From the NCBI GenBank assembly GCA_963815325.1, contig CAWFGG010000002.1:496001-560000 (forward strand): a stretch of 64,000 nt of DNA, written 5' to 3'. The position numbers and the translations under genes are program-made. Source of the stretch: JABDII01 sp963815325. Its GTDB lineage: Bacteria; Gemmatimonadota; Gemmatimonadetes; Gemmatimonadales; GWC2-71-9. Each line of letters begins with the position of its first letter. Position 1 is the stretch's first letter. The notes below the pieces were generated by a model that was given only the letters and a program-made list of their open reading frames with translations, was not told where the DNA came from and did not search any database. Below are positions 18,273 through 27,267 of this stretch, in pieces.

Positions 18273-18938
18273 ATGGCGGGCATCACATCGACAACCGATC
18301 GGACGCGGGATCCGGTGCGCACACGGGAGGCCATCCTCGATGCCGCCGAGCAGCTGTTTGCCGAGCGAGGATATGAGTCGACCAGCCTGCAGGACGTCGG
18401 GTCGATGGCCGGCGTGTCCAGGGCTACCCCGGGCTACTTCTTCGGTTCGAAGGCCGATCTCTACCGTGCCGTGCTCGAACGATGCTTCACCGCCGTCCGC
18501 GAGGCCGTGCGCGAGGGACGGCGCCGTACCCTCTCGAGCGGCAAGAGCGCCGAAATCGTGCTGGCGGGCGTGGTCTCGGACTACTTCGATTTCATCACGG
18601 CCAACCCCAACCTCGTTCGCCTGATCGAGTGGGAGGCCCTGAGCGGTGGCAAGCACCTTCAGGAGCTTCCGCCCCATCTGGAAGCGGCTCAGGAAGCGCT
18701 CGCTGCGCTGCGGGACGAACTGGACCTGGAGCGCGAATGGGGCATCGACGCGAGTCAGCTCTTGTTGAGCGTGATCGGGCTCTGCTGGTTCCCGTTGGTC
18801 CACTCCCAAACCATCATGCGGGCCCTGGGCATCGATCCCGGCGACCGGGCGTTTCTCGAGGCCCGCAAGCGGCACGTGGTCGACCTGGTCTTGCACGGCA
18901 TTCCCCACCGCGCATCCGCTCCCCTTTCGATTCACTGA
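18273..18938 (+). CDS. TetR/AcrR-family transcriptional regulator
   Basis: 221 residues from the ATG at 18273, which has AGGGAG upstream; the open frame extends to 18156 but lacks support. The N-terminal helix-turn-helix is classical: TREAILDAAEQLFAERGYESTSLQDVGSMAGVSRATPGYFFGSKADLYRAVL, residues about 15-65. The C-terminal ligand domain contains LVRLIEWEALSGG and does not reveal the ligand. A palindromic operator lies directly upstream, suggesting autoregulation. The acyl-CoA dehydrogenase gene starts 34 bases downstream on the same strand, so an acyl-CoA or fatty-acid signal is a reasonable inference. Confidence 0.88.
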   Translation: MAGITSTTDRTRDPVRTREAILDAAEQLFAERGYESTSLQDVGSMAGVSRATPGYFFGSKADLYRAVLERCFTAVREAVREGRRRTLSSGKSAEIVLAGVVSDYFDFITANPNLVRLIEWEALSGGKHLQELPPHLEAAQEALAALRDELDLEREWGIDASQLLLSVIGLCWFPLVHSQTIMRALGIDPGDRAFLEARKRHVVDLVLHGIPHRASAPLSIH

Positions 18939-18972
18939 CAATGGCATCACAACCCCCTACCAGGACCAATCC

Positions 18973-20841
18973 ATGACCGACGTCATCACCGCACCCGAAC
19001 CGCGCACGAGCCCCGAGGGCCGGTTGGCGACCGAGCAGGAAGCTCGCGACGTCGCCGAGGCGGCGCGGGAGAAGGAATGGCAAGCCCCGAGCTTCGTCCG
19101 GCAGTTGTTCGAAGGCTCGTTCCTCCTGCACCTGGTCCACCCGTTCCCGGAGATCGATCCGGAGGAGGAGGCACGGGCGCGGCCCTTCATGGAGCGGCTC
19201 GAACGGTTCATGCGGGAGGAGGTCGACAGCGATCGGATCGACCGCGAAGGTCAAATCCCGCCCGAAGTCATCAAGGGGCTCCAGGAGATGGGCGCCTTTG
19301 GAATCAAAATTGGCGAGGAATACGGGGGACTCGGTCTGAGTCAGACCATGTACACCCATGCGATCGGGCTGGTCACGAGCCAGGACGGCAACCTCACTGC
19401 CCTCCTCTCGGCCGCCCAATCGATTGGAGTCCCGACTCCGCTCAAGCTCTTCGGCACCCCGGAGCAGAAGAAGCGCCTGCTGCCACGTTGTGCCAAGGGA
19501 GCCATCTCGGCCTTCGCGCTCACCGAGACCAATGTCGGGTCCGACCCCGCCGCAATGACCACGACGGCCAAGCTGTCCGAAGACGGAACTCATTACATCC
19601 TGAACGGCGAGAAACTGTGGTGTACCAACGGCACCATCGCCGAGCTCATCGTGGTGATGGCGCGGACTGGCGAGCGGGACATCTCGGCCTTCATCGTCGA
19701 GAACAGCTGGCCCGGAGTCGAAGTGGTTCAGCGCCTCCACTTCATGGGTCTCCGGGCAATCGAGAACGGGGTCCTTCGGTTTACCAACGTGAAGGTTCCG
19801 GTCGAAAACCTCCTCTGGGGCGAAGGCAAGGGGCTCAAACTCGCACTGATCACCCTGAATACCGGGCGACTCACCTTGCCCGCGTCTGCGGTGGCGGGCG
19901 CCAAGCGGTGTCTCGAGATCTCGCGTCGTTGGGGCTCCGAGCGGGTCCAATGGGGCCAGGCGATCGGGAAACACGACGCCATCGCCCAGAAGATCGGCCG
20001 GATGGCGGCTGACATCTTCGCCATGGAGTCGGTGAGCGACCTCGCCTCCCTCCTGGCCGATCGAGGAACTCACGACATCCGCCTCGAGGCGGCGATGGCC
20101 AAGATGTGGAACACCGAAATGGGCTGGCGCATCGTCGATGACACGATACAGATCAAGGGCGGCCGCGGCTACGAGACCACGGACAGCCTGCGGAGCCGTG
20201 GCGACCGGCCGGACCCGGTCGAGCGCATGATGCGCGACTACCGGATCAACCTCGTCTTCGAAGGGTCGAGCGAGATCATGCGGCTGTTCATTGCCCGTGA
20301 GGCCGTCGATACCCACCTGAAGGTGGCGGGGGATCTCATCAATCCCAAGGCATCGCTCGGAACCAAATTCAAGGCGCTCGGCCGCGCCGGCTTCTTCTAC
20401 GCCCGCTGGTATCCGAGCATGTGGCTGGGCTGGGGGCGATGGCCCCGGTATGGAGAATTCGGTCCGCTGGCGACCCACGTCCGGTTCGTGAACCGGGCGT
20501 CCCGCCGGCTGGGGCGGACCCTCTTTCACGCGATGATCCGGTTCGGGGCGAAGCTCGAGAAGCGGCAGGCGGTCTTGGGGCGGCTGGTCGAGATCGGTGC
20601 GGAGCTCCTGGCCATCACGGCAGCGTGTTCTCGCGCCCAGGCCCTGGTGAAGAAGGACCCCTCGAATCGGGGACCGATCGAACTGGCCGACCTGTTCTCG
20701 CGCCATGCCCGGCGTCTGATCGAGGACCGGTTCAGCTCGGTCTTCAGGAATGACGACGTCCGGACCTATGCCACGGCGCGCAAGGTACTGGACGACGCCT
20801 ATCTCTGGCTCGAGGAGGGGATGGTTCGCTCCGAGGCTTGA
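18973..20841 (+). CDS. Acyl-CoA dehydrogenase
   Basis: 622 residues, longer than the roughly 380-residue short-chain enzymes and close to very-long-chain or FadE-like types with a C-terminal extension. The FAD-dependent core has EMGAFGIKIGEEYGGLGLSQ, the substrate motif FALTETNVGSDPAAM near residue 180, GEKLWCTNG, and the catalytic-Glu region NLVFEGSSEIMRLFIAREA near 425. The extension after about residue 450 is helical. It oxidises acyl-CoA to enoyl-CoA in fatty-acid degradation. It is probably co-transcribed with and controlled by the upstream TetR regulator and is followed by a strong terminator. Confidence 0.9.
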   Translation: MTDVITAPEPRTSPEGRLATEQEARDVAEAAREKEWQAPSFVRQLFEGSFLLHLVHPFPEIDPEEEARARPFMERLERFMREEVDSDRIDREGQIPPEVIKGLQEMGAFGIKIGEEYGGLGLSQTMYTHAIGLVTSQDGNLTALLSAAQSIGVPTPLKLFGTPEQKKRLLPRCAKGAISAFALTETNVGSDPAAMTTTAKLSEDGTHYILNGEKLWCTNGTIAELIVVMARTGERDISAFIVENSWPGVEVVQRLHFMGLRAIENGVLRFTNVKVPVENLLWGEGKGLKLALITLNTGRLTLPASAVAGAKRCLEISRRWGSERVQWGQAIGKHDAIAQKIGRMAADIFAMESVSDLASLLADRGTHDIRLEAAMAKMWNTEMGWRIVDDTIQIKGGRGYETTDSLRSRGDRPDPVERMMRDYRINLVFEGSSEIMRLFIAREAVDTHLKVAGDLINPKASLGTKFKALGRAGFFYARWYPSMWLGWGRWPRYGEFGPLATHVRFVNRASRRLGRTLFHAMIRFGAKLEKRQAVLGRLVEIGAELLAITAACSRAQALVKKDPSNRGPIELADLFSRHARRLIEDRFSSVFRNDDVRTYATARKVLDDAYLWLEEGMVRSEA

Positions 20842-20860
20842 CCGTCGGGCCCCGCCCCCG

Positions 20861-20892
20861 GAGCCCCCGCCGGCCACCGCCGGCGGGGGCTC
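20861..20892 (+). terminator. Intrinsic terminator after acyl-CoA dehydrogenase
   Basis: A 14-base perfect GC-rich inverted repeat (20861-20874 and 20879-20892) with a 4-base loop is followed by TTTCTTCTC. The rest of the 316-base gap to the citrate synthase start (20842-21157) shows only the leader of that gene. Confidence 0.85.
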
Positions 20893-21157
20893 TTTCTTCT
20901 CGCGACGGCAGGTGCAGGCTGGAACGGAAGCGACTAGGTTTCGGCCGAGGCGGAGGCCGGTCCGGTGACGGAAGCGAGTTTCCTCCGACCTTCAGGCTTT
21001 TTTCCAACTTTCCATGCTATCTCTTGACCCGGAACCCTAGGAGGGTACCCAAGAGCCTCGAGCTTTCACTCCGGCAAGGATGCGCAGCATGGGACGAGAC
21101 ACGCTGACCACCGACGAACGAACTCCCGATGTTTATGAGTCCGCGAGGAAACCTGAA

Positions 21158-22444
21158 ATGGCAGAAGAGACGCTGACCGTCAAGGACAACAGGACCGGAA
21201 AAGTCTACACGCTGCCCGTCACGGACGGCACGGTCCGAGGCATGGATCTCCGGCAAATCAAAGTCTCGGAAGACGACTTTGGGTTGATGTCCTACGACCC
21301 GGCCTACATGAACACGGCGTCCTGCCGGAGCGCCATTACCTTCATCGACGGGGACAAAGGGATCCTCCGCTATCGAGGATACCCCATCGAGCAGGTGGCG
21401 GAGCATTGCACCTTCCTCGAGGTCGCCTACCTCGTGGCCGAAGGCGAGCTGCCGACCCAAGCCCAGCTCGACAAGTGGGTCCATGATGTGACCTACCATA
21501 CCTACGTCCACACCAACCTCACCAAGTTTTTGGAGGGCTTCCGGTACGACGCCCACCCCATGGGAGTGTTCTTGGGGACGGTCGGGGCGCTCTCCACGTT
21601 CTACCCGGATGCGAAGAACATCCACGATCCGGCCAACCGCTACACCCAGCGCGTGCGGCTGATCGCCAAGCTGCCGACCATCGCGGCCTATGCGTTCAGG
21701 CAAGCCCACGGGCTTCCCATCGTGCTGCCGGACAACGACCTCGATTACATCGCCAACTTCGTGAACATGACCTTCAGCATCGGCGGGAAGCACAAACCCA
21801 ACAAGGTGCTGCAGCGGGCGCTCGAGATCCTGCTGATTCTACATGCCGATCACGAGCAGAATTGCTCGACTAGCTCGGTCCGCGCGGTCGGGTCGTCGCA
21901 CGTCGATCCCTTCTCCGCCATCGCGGCCGGCATCGGTGCCCTCTATGGACCGCTGCACGGCGGCGCCAACGAGGCCGTGCTCCGGATGCTCGACGAGATT
22001 CCGGACAAAGCCGCCGTGCCGAAGTTCATGGAACGGGTCAAGGCCGGCGAGATGCGGCTCATGGGCTTCGGCCACCGGGTCTACAAGTCCTACGATCCGC
22101 GAGCCAAGCTGATCAAGCGCGTGGCCGATGAGGTCTTCGAGCAGACCGGCTTGAATCCGAAGCTGGAGATCGCGCTCGAGCTGGAACGGATTGCATTGCA
22201 GGACGACTATTTCGTCTCGCGCAAGCTCTATCCCAACGTGGACTTCTACTCCGGCTTGATTTATCAGGCGATGGGCTATCCACGGGACTTCTTCACGGTC
22301 CTGTTTGCCCTCGGGCGGCTCCCTGGATGGTTGGCGCAGTGGGAAGAGATGTTGCTCGACAAGGAGCAGAAGATCGCTCGGCCGCGGCAGGTTTACGTGG
22401 GCAAGGACGAGCGTCAGTTCGTCCCGATGAAGAATCGCCGCTAG
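21158..22444 (+). CDS. gltA: Citrate synthase
   Basis: 428 residues from the ATG at 21158, which is preceded by GAGGA at good spacing; an in-frame ATG at 21080 would add 26 atypical residues. Hallmarks of type II citrate synthase: the N-terminal beta-rich part (DGDKGILRYRGYPIEQVAE), HADHEQNCSTSSVRAVGSS with the first active-site His, GPLHGGANEAVLRML with the second, and GFGHRVYKSYDPRA with the third; the catalytic Asp is in NVDFYSG. It condenses oxaloacetate and acetyl-CoA. It is a single-gene unit ending at a hairpin shared with convergent speA. Confidence 0.95.
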   Translation: MAEETLTVKDNRTGKVYTLPVTDGTVRGMDLRQIKVSEDDFGLMSYDPAYMNTASCRSAITFIDGDKGILRYRGYPIEQVAEHCTFLEVAYLVAEGELPTQAQLDKWVHDVTYHTYVHTNLTKFLEGFRYDAHPMGVFLGTVGALSTFYPDAKNIHDPANRYTQRVRLIAKLPTIAAYAFRQAHGLPIVLPDNDLDYIANFVNMTFSIGGKHKPNKVLQRALEILLILHADHEQNCSTSSVRAVGSSHVDPFSAIAAGIGALYGPLHGGANEAVLRMLDEIPDKAAVPKFMERVKAGEMRLMGFGHRVYKSYDPRAKLIKRVADEVFEQTGLNPKLEIALELERIALQDDYFVSRKLYPNVDFYSGLIYQAMGYPRDFFTVLFALGRLPGWLAQWEEMLLDKEQKIARPRQVYVGKDERQFVPMKNRR

Positions 22445-22467
22445 GCAGAAGTGCCGCGAGCGCGAAC

Positions 22468-22498
22468 AGCCCGGCGGGCCTATGGGTCCTGCCGGGCT
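22468..22498. terminator. Hairpin between convergent gltA and speA
   Basis: Arms AGCCCGGC (22468-22475) and GCCGGGCT (22491-22498) pair around a partly paired centre. It lies just past gltA and straddles the last codons of speA; it probably ends gltA transcription. Confidence 0.5.
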
Positions 22499-24453
22499 TC
22501 CCCTTCCAGGTAGGTATACCCCTCCAGCCCCGCCACATAATCGGCAATGAACGTGTTGGCTTCCGGCCGGGTCAGTCCGGCTGCGCGGCCGACCTTGCGA
22601 CGGAACGTGGCCAGCAAGTCCGCCGCGTGGAACTGGACGAACGTGAGCACCTCGGTGACGGTATCGCCATGAACCAGGTCGGTAATCTCATACCCCTCCT
22701 TGGTCATGCGTACATGCACCGCGTTGGTGTCCCCGAAGAGGTTGTGGAGGTCACCAAGGATCTCCTGATAGGCTCCAACCAGAAAAACGCCGAGCACGTA
22801 CGGCTCGTTTTCACGCTGCGGATGGAGAAGCAGGCTGTGTTGAGGCTCGCCGACGCCGACGAAGAGGTCAATGACGCCATCGGAGTCGCAGGTGATGTCG
22901 TGGAGCGTGGCCCGCCGCGTTGGCTCCTCCTCGAGCCGATGGATCGGCATGATCGGGAACACCTGGTCGATGGCCCAACTGTCCGGCAGTGACTGAAAGA
23001 TAGAGAAATTGCAGAAATACCGGTCCACCAAGGCCGACTCGATGTGGCCCCCGAGTTCCGGATAGCCGGCGCGACCCTCTCCCACCACCTCTGCCACCGC
23101 GTTCACGGTACGGAGATAGAGCTGCTCCGCTTGGGCACGCTGGCGCAGCGACAGGACGCCGCTGGCAAAGAGATCCTGCGCGCGCTGCTTGGCGAACACG
23201 GCGTCGTGGAAGACCTCCATCGTCCGGTCCGACGCTACCAAGTCCAGGTTTTCCAGCATCTCACGCAGCAACGGGTGGGCGTCGGGCTCCAAGCGGGGCA
23301 CCTCGGGGCCCTCTTGGGATTCGACGTCCGTGACATCGACCAGCAGGATCGCGTGGTGCGCCGTGATGGCCCGGCCCGATTCCGACACAATATGCGGCAT
23401 CGGGAGCTTCTCCTGCCGGCAGACGCTGGCCACGCTGTGCACCACGTCGTTGGCGTATTCCGCGACGGTGTAGTTGGTGCTGGTCGGTCGATTCGACCGG
23501 GTGCCATCGTAGTCCACGCCGAGCCCGCCGCCGACGTCCACATGCGAGATGGCGAAGCCTAGACGGTGGAGTTCGACATAGAACCGTCCGATCTCCTGAA
23601 GTCCAACCTTGATCTGCCGAATGTCGGTAATCTGGCTGCCCAAGTGGAAGTGGATCATCTTGAGCAGGTCTTGCCGCCCCTCCGCAACGAGCCGGTCGAG
23701 CAGTGACACGAGCTGGGTCGCGCCGAGCCCGAACTTCGACCGCTCGCCCCCGCTCTTTGCCCACCGGCCAGCCCCTTCAGCCGCCAGCTTGATCCGCACG
23801 CCGATCTGGGGGGCTGTATTGAGCTCCTCAGCCGCTTCGAGCAACGTGTCCAACTCACTGAGTTGCTCGAGAACCACGAATACCCGGTGCCCCAGCCGCT
23901 GGCCCATGAGGGCCAGCCGCATGAACTCCGCGTCCTTGTAGCCGTTGCAGACGATCAGATGGTCGGTGTTCTCGCTCAGCCCGAGAATGGCCTGCAGCTC
24001 CCCCTTGCTGCCGCACTCGAGTCCGACACCGTATCGCTCGCCGAATTCGACCACTTCCTGCACCACGTGGCGCTGTTGGTTAACCTTGATGGGATAGACC
24101 GTGGTATACCCGCCGTCGTAGCCCGCTTCCTGAATGGCGCTCGCGAAGGCCGCCCCCAGTGCTTCGATCCGCGCCTGGAGCACATCCGAGAAGCGAAGCA
24201 GCAGGGGAAGGTGGATGCCTTGCGCCCGGAGGTCTCCCGCCAATTCAAAGAGATCGAGACCCCGGCGTCGACCATCGGCGCTGGGGTTTACCGTCACGTG
24301 TCCCTTGGAGTTGATCCGGAAGAAACCGAGCCCCCACCGGCGCATCCGGTAGAGCTTCTCGGAATCCTTGCTGGTCCAGCCGGCGTCGGCCGCAGCTTCA
24401 GGCGTGGTGGGGGTGGATGTGATCGCGCTCCTCCGGTCCCGGGGCAGGCCCAT
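22480..24453 (-). CDS. speA: Biosynthetic arginine decarboxylase
   Basis: 657 residues from the ATG at 24453 (an in-frame start at 24492 adds 13 residues), the SpeA size. The PLP Lys is in TVYPIKVNQQRHVV near residue 118. Other SpeA segments are GLECGSKGELQAIL, HFHLGSQITDIRQIK and HVDVGGGLGVDYDGT; the PLP phosphate-binding Gly cluster follows. It decarboxylates arginine to agmatine. The two enzymes that turn agmatine into putrescine, AguA and AguB, are encoded at 59.8-61.7 kb, so the window holds a complete route. Confidence 0.95.
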   Translation of the reverse strand: MGLPRDRRSAITSTPTTPEAAADAGWTSKDSEKLYRMRRWGLGFFRINSKGHVTVNPSADGRRRGLDLFELAGDLRAQGIHLPLLLRFSDVLQARIEALGAAFASAIQEAGYDGGYTTVYPIKVNQQRHVVQEVVEFGERYGVGLECGSKGELQAILGLSENTDHLIVCNGYKDAEFMRLALMGQRLGHRVFVVLEQLSELDTLLEAAEELNTAPQIGVRIKLAAEGAGRWAKSGGERSKFGLGATQLVSLLDRLVAEGRQDLLKMIHFHLGSQITDIRQIKVGLQEIGRFYVELHRLGFAISHVDVGGGLGVDYDGTRSNRPTSTNYTVAEYANDVVHSVASVCRQEKLPMPHIVSESGRAITAHHAILLVDVTDVESQEGPEVPRLEPDAHPLLREMLENLDLVASDRTMEVFHDAVFAKQRAQDLFASGVLSLRQRAQAEQLYLRTVNAVAEVVGEGRAGYPELGGHIESALVDRYFCNFSIFQSLPDSWAIDQVFPIMPIHRLEEEPTRRATLHDITCDSDGVIDLFVGVGEPQHSLLLHPQRENEPYVLGVFLVGAYQEILGDLHNLFGDTNAVHVRMTKEGYEITDLVHGDTVTEVLTFVQFHAADLLATFRRKVGRAAGLTRPEANTFIADYVAGLEGYTYLEGEARQDP

Positions 24454-24500
24454 TCTAACCCCGCCACCCCGCACTCGGGAAGCGCCCACCACGAGGAGCC

Positions 24501-24529
24501 TTGACCGAGCGGGGGCACCCTACTAGTCT
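24501..24529 (+). promoter_or_regulatory. Candidate promoter for an intergenic RNA
   Basis: TTGACC (24501-24506), a 17-base spacer and TAGTCT (24524-24529) resemble a sigma-70 promoter pointing away from speA towards the site-2 protease gene. Confidence 0.4.
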
Positions 24530-24535
24530 TCTCTC

Positions 24536-24646
24536 TCAAGGACATAGCCCGCAAGGGCCCCAGGGGTCATGGACTGCTTCCGGCCTGGGTGATCAAAACC
24601 CGGAGGACGAGCCACCCGGTTCCGCTGATGCGGACCGGGGGTTTTT
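24536..24646 (+). ncRNA. Possible small structured RNA ending in an intrinsic terminator
   Basis: About 110 nt between divergent speA and the site-2 protease gene contain a GCCC-GCAA-GGGC hairpin near 24547, a CCCAGG/CCTGGG pairing (about 24559-24588), and a classic terminator: arms 24615-24625 and 24630-24639 followed by GGGTTTTTG. A terminator here has no upstream protein gene to end. It could be a stand-alone RNA or a leader with attenuation for the downstream gene. No known family was recognised. Confidence 0.4.
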
Positions 24647-24731
24647 GCTTGTGGGCATGGAGCCAGCGCCGTCTCACACGCCCGTGCGAGGTATATTTGG
24701 AGCAATCACACCTTCCACCAGGGAGCAGTCG

Positions 24732-25820
24732 GTGAAGTGGTCCTATCGCATCGGTCAGATCGCTGGAACGGACATCAAAGTCCACATCACTTTCCTCCTC
24801 CTCCTGGCTTTCATTGCATTCGTCAGCTACACCAGCGGCGGCCTCGCCAGTGCCGTGGGGACCACCGTGACGATCCTGGCGCTGTTTGCCTGCGTTCTGC
24901 TCCATGAGTTCGGCCACATCCTGATGGCCCGGCGATTTGGGGTCCGCACCCCCGACGTCATTCTGCTTCCAATTGGCGGAATGGCCCGGTTGGAGCGCAT
25001 GCCGGAGGAGCCCCGCCAGGAGCTGCTCATCGCGCTCGCCGGCCCGGCCGTCACCCTCGCCATCGCAGTGATCTTGTTTCTCGTGCTGATGCTCAGTGGC
25101 ACCACGCTCAATGTCCAAGAGTTGACGCGGCTCGACCAGCCGCTGCTCCAGAATCTCATGGTCATCAATGTGATGCTGCTCCTGTTCAACTTGATTCCCG
25201 CCTTCCCGATGGATGGTGGTCGCGTGCTTCGGGCCGTTCTCGCGAGCCGAATGGGCATTCGCCGTGCCACCCGGATCGCCGCGAGCATCGGCCAGGCGCT
25301 GGCCGTGCTGTTCGGGATGTGGGCGGTGTTCTACTCCTGGAATCCGATCCTCCTGCTCATCGCCGTTTTCGTCTTCCTCGCGGCCGGCGCCGAGGCCACC
25401 GCTATCGAAACGTCGACGGCGGGCAAGGGCGTCGTCGTAGCCGACATGATGATCACCAACTTCCGCACGATCCCCGTGTACGCGCCGCTCCAGCAGGCGG
25501 TCGAATTCCTGCTCGAAGGCGAGCAACGCGAATTCCCGGTGGTGGACAACGATGGACGCGTGGAAGGATTGCTGACCCGGGAGAACCTCATCAAGGCGTT
25601 GGCTGAACGCGGCGCGGGCTCCATCGTAGGCGAGGCGATGACGCCGCGCGTGCCCGGCATCTCCCCCGCCCTCGAGTTCAATCAGGCCCTCGCGCAGCTC
25701 CGCTCGAGCGGACTGTCGGCGCTGCCGGTGCTCGATCCGGCCGGCCGGCTGATCGGCCTCCTCACGATGGACAACATCTCCGACCTCCTCCTGGTGCGCC
25801 GCGCCCAGGGCGTCGAATGA
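24732..25820 (+). CDS. Site-2 protease family metalloprotease with tandem CBS domains
   Basis: 362 residues from the GTG at 24732 with GGGAG upstream; a longer frame to 24501 reads through the RNA-like region. The zinc motif HEFGH is near residue 59, and the third ligand lies in NLIPAFPMDGGRVLRA near 155, both within four to six membrane helices. Two CBS modules follow (about 240-355: FRTIPVYAPLQQAVEFLLE and PGISPALEFNQALAQL). It resembles SpoIVFB/Rip3-type intramembrane proteases, which cut membrane regulators; the CBS pair usually senses adenine nucleotides. The target is unknown. It overlaps the next gene by four bases. Confidence 0.9.
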   Translation: MKWSYRIGQIAGTDIKVHITFLLLLAFIAFVSYTSGGLASAVGTTVTILALFACVLLHEFGHILMARRFGVRTPDVILLPIGGMARLERMPEEPRQELLIALAGPAVTLAIAVILFLVLMLSGTTLNVQELTRLDQPLLQNLMVINVMLLLFNLIPAFPMDGGRVLRAVLASRMGIRRATRIAASIGQALAVLFGMWAVFYSWNPILLLIAVFVFLAAGAEATAIETSTAGKGVVVADMMITNFRTIPVYAPLQQAVEFLLEGEQREFPVVDNDGRVEGLLTRENLIKALAERGAGSIVGEAMTPRVPGISPALEFNQALAQLRSSGLSALPVLDPAGRLIGLLTMDNISDLLLVRRAQGVE

Positions 25821-27220
25821 GCGGAGGCGCCACCGACGCTTCGCCGTTTCGGATAGCCGAGCGAACCTCACTCATCGCGGCGCCTCCCGAGACTGTGTTC
25901 GCGTGGCACGCCCACCCGGGCGCGCTGGAACGCCTGATCCCACCGTGGGAATCAGTCGAGGTCGTGGAGCAGAGCGCTGGCTTCGAGGATGGTGCCCGCG
26001 TGATACTGCGCGTCAGGCAGGGGCCCCTCACCTTTCGATGGGTCGCCATCCATCGGGATACGATCCCGGGCCGGCAGTTCGTCGATGAGCAGGTCGAAGG
26101 GCCTTTTTCGCACTGGATTCACACCCACCGGATGGATCCCGCCGGGGACGGCGGGTGCCGGCTCACGGATCGCATCGAGTACGCTCCTCCCTTCGGTCTC
26201 GTGGGAGCAGCGGCCGGACAGTGGTGCCTGGCCCCGCAGATCGAGCGTATGCTACGCTATCGACACGATGTCACACGGGAGGACCTCGCCGCGCACTCGC
26301 GGTTTCGGGACAGTCCCCGTCTGACGATCGCGGTGACCGGCTCCCACGGGCTCATCGGATCGGCGCTGGTCCCCTTCCTCACGACCGGCGGGCACCGGGT
26401 CGTGCGGCTGGTGCGCTCGCGGCCCGCCCCTGGTGACGTGCTCTGGGATGCGGCAACCGGTCGATTCGATCCTGAGGCTCTTGGCTCGGTCGACGCCGTC
26501 ATCCACCTCGCCGGCGAGAACATTGCGGCAGGCCGATGGACCGAGAGCCAGAAGCGTCGGATCCGCGAAAGCCGTCTCCGGACGACTGGTGGCCTGAGTC
26601 ACGCCATCGCCGCGCTCGACCGGCCTCCATCGGTGCTGATTTGCGCCTCGGCGATCGGGTTCTACGGCGACCGGGCCGATGAGCCCTTGAGTGAGGACAG
26701 CCCGGCGGGGACAGGGTTCTTGGCCGACCTGGCACGCGATTGGGAGGCGGCAACGGAGCCGGCGGCGGCACGGGACCTCCGGGTGGTCCACACGCGCTTC
26801 GGCGTCGTACTCTCTCCGCGAGGCGGGGCGCTCAAGGCCATGTTGCCCGTGTTCAGGATCGGGCTCGGAGGGCGCTTGGGACCGGGCTCCCAGTGGATGA
26901 GTTGGATATCGATCGACGACACCATCGGCGCCATTTATCACGCCTTGCACACTGCTGACCTGAGTGGACCCGTCAATGTGGTCGCCCCCGCGGCCGTGAG
27001 GAATCGTGCCTTTGCCGAGACCTTGGCGAAGCTGCTTGGCCGGCCCGCGCTCGGACCGGTGCCCGCACCGCTCCTCCGGCTCGTTGTCGGCGAGATGGCC
27101 GATGAGGCATTGTTAGCCAGCGCGCGGGTCACACCCTTGCGGCTTAGCGGCACCGGGTATCATTTCCGACACGCGACCCTGGACGCGGCGCTGTCGCACG
27201 TCTTGGGTAAGTCGATCTAG
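25817..27220 (+). CDS. SRPBCC domain fused to TIGR01777 (YfcH-like) epimerase-type protein
   Basis: 467 residues in two domains. Residues 10-155 form a START/SRPBCC ligand-binding domain (RTSLIAAPPETVFAWHAHPGALERLIPPW). Residues 170-467 are a TIGR01777 short-chain dehydrogenase-like domain: TVTGSHGLIGSALVPFL-type nucleotide motif (seen as AVTGSHGLIGSALVPFL), HLAGENIAAGRWTESQKRRI and SAIGFYGDR. The family is often linked to cell-division or stress functions but is biochemically undefined. Both domains occur fused in other bacteria. It shares an ATGA overlap with the site-2 protease gene. Confidence 0.88.
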   Translation: MSGGATDASPFRIAERTSLIAAPPETVFAWHAHPGALERLIPPWESVEVVEQSAGFEDGARVILRVRQGPLTFRWVAIHRDTIPGRQFVDEQVEGPFSHWIHTHRMDPAGDGGCRLTDRIEYAPPFGLVGAAAGQWCLAPQIERMLRYRHDVTREDLAAHSRFRDSPRLTIAVTGSHGLIGSALVPFLTTGGHRVVRLVRSRPAPGDVLWDAATGRFDPEALGSVDAVIHLAGENIAAGRWTESQKRRIRESRLRTTGGLSHAIAALDRPPSVLICASAIGFYGDRADEPLSEDSPAGTGFLADLARDWEAATEPAAARDLRVVHTRFGVVLSPRGGALKAMLPVFRIGLGGRLGPGSQWMSWISIDDTIGAIYHALHTADLSGPVNVVAPAAVRNRAFAETLAKLLGRPALGPVPAPLLRLVVGEMADEALLASARVTPLRLSGTGYHFRHATLDAALSHVLGKSI

Positions 27221-27267
27221 CGACGTCGGGCCGCACCCTCTTCCGATCTCTGCATAACGGTACCACC

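Noticed and set aside
18814..20877. Minus-strand open frame of 687 codons opposite acyl-CoA dehydrogenase
   Set aside because: It is antisense to an unmistakable enzyme and only open because of high GC.
24540..24600. SRP (4.5S) RNA, because the minus strand reads CAGGCCGGAAGCAG
   Set aside because: Spacing of the symmetric loop and GGAA tetraloop is wrong, and the terminator is on the other strand.
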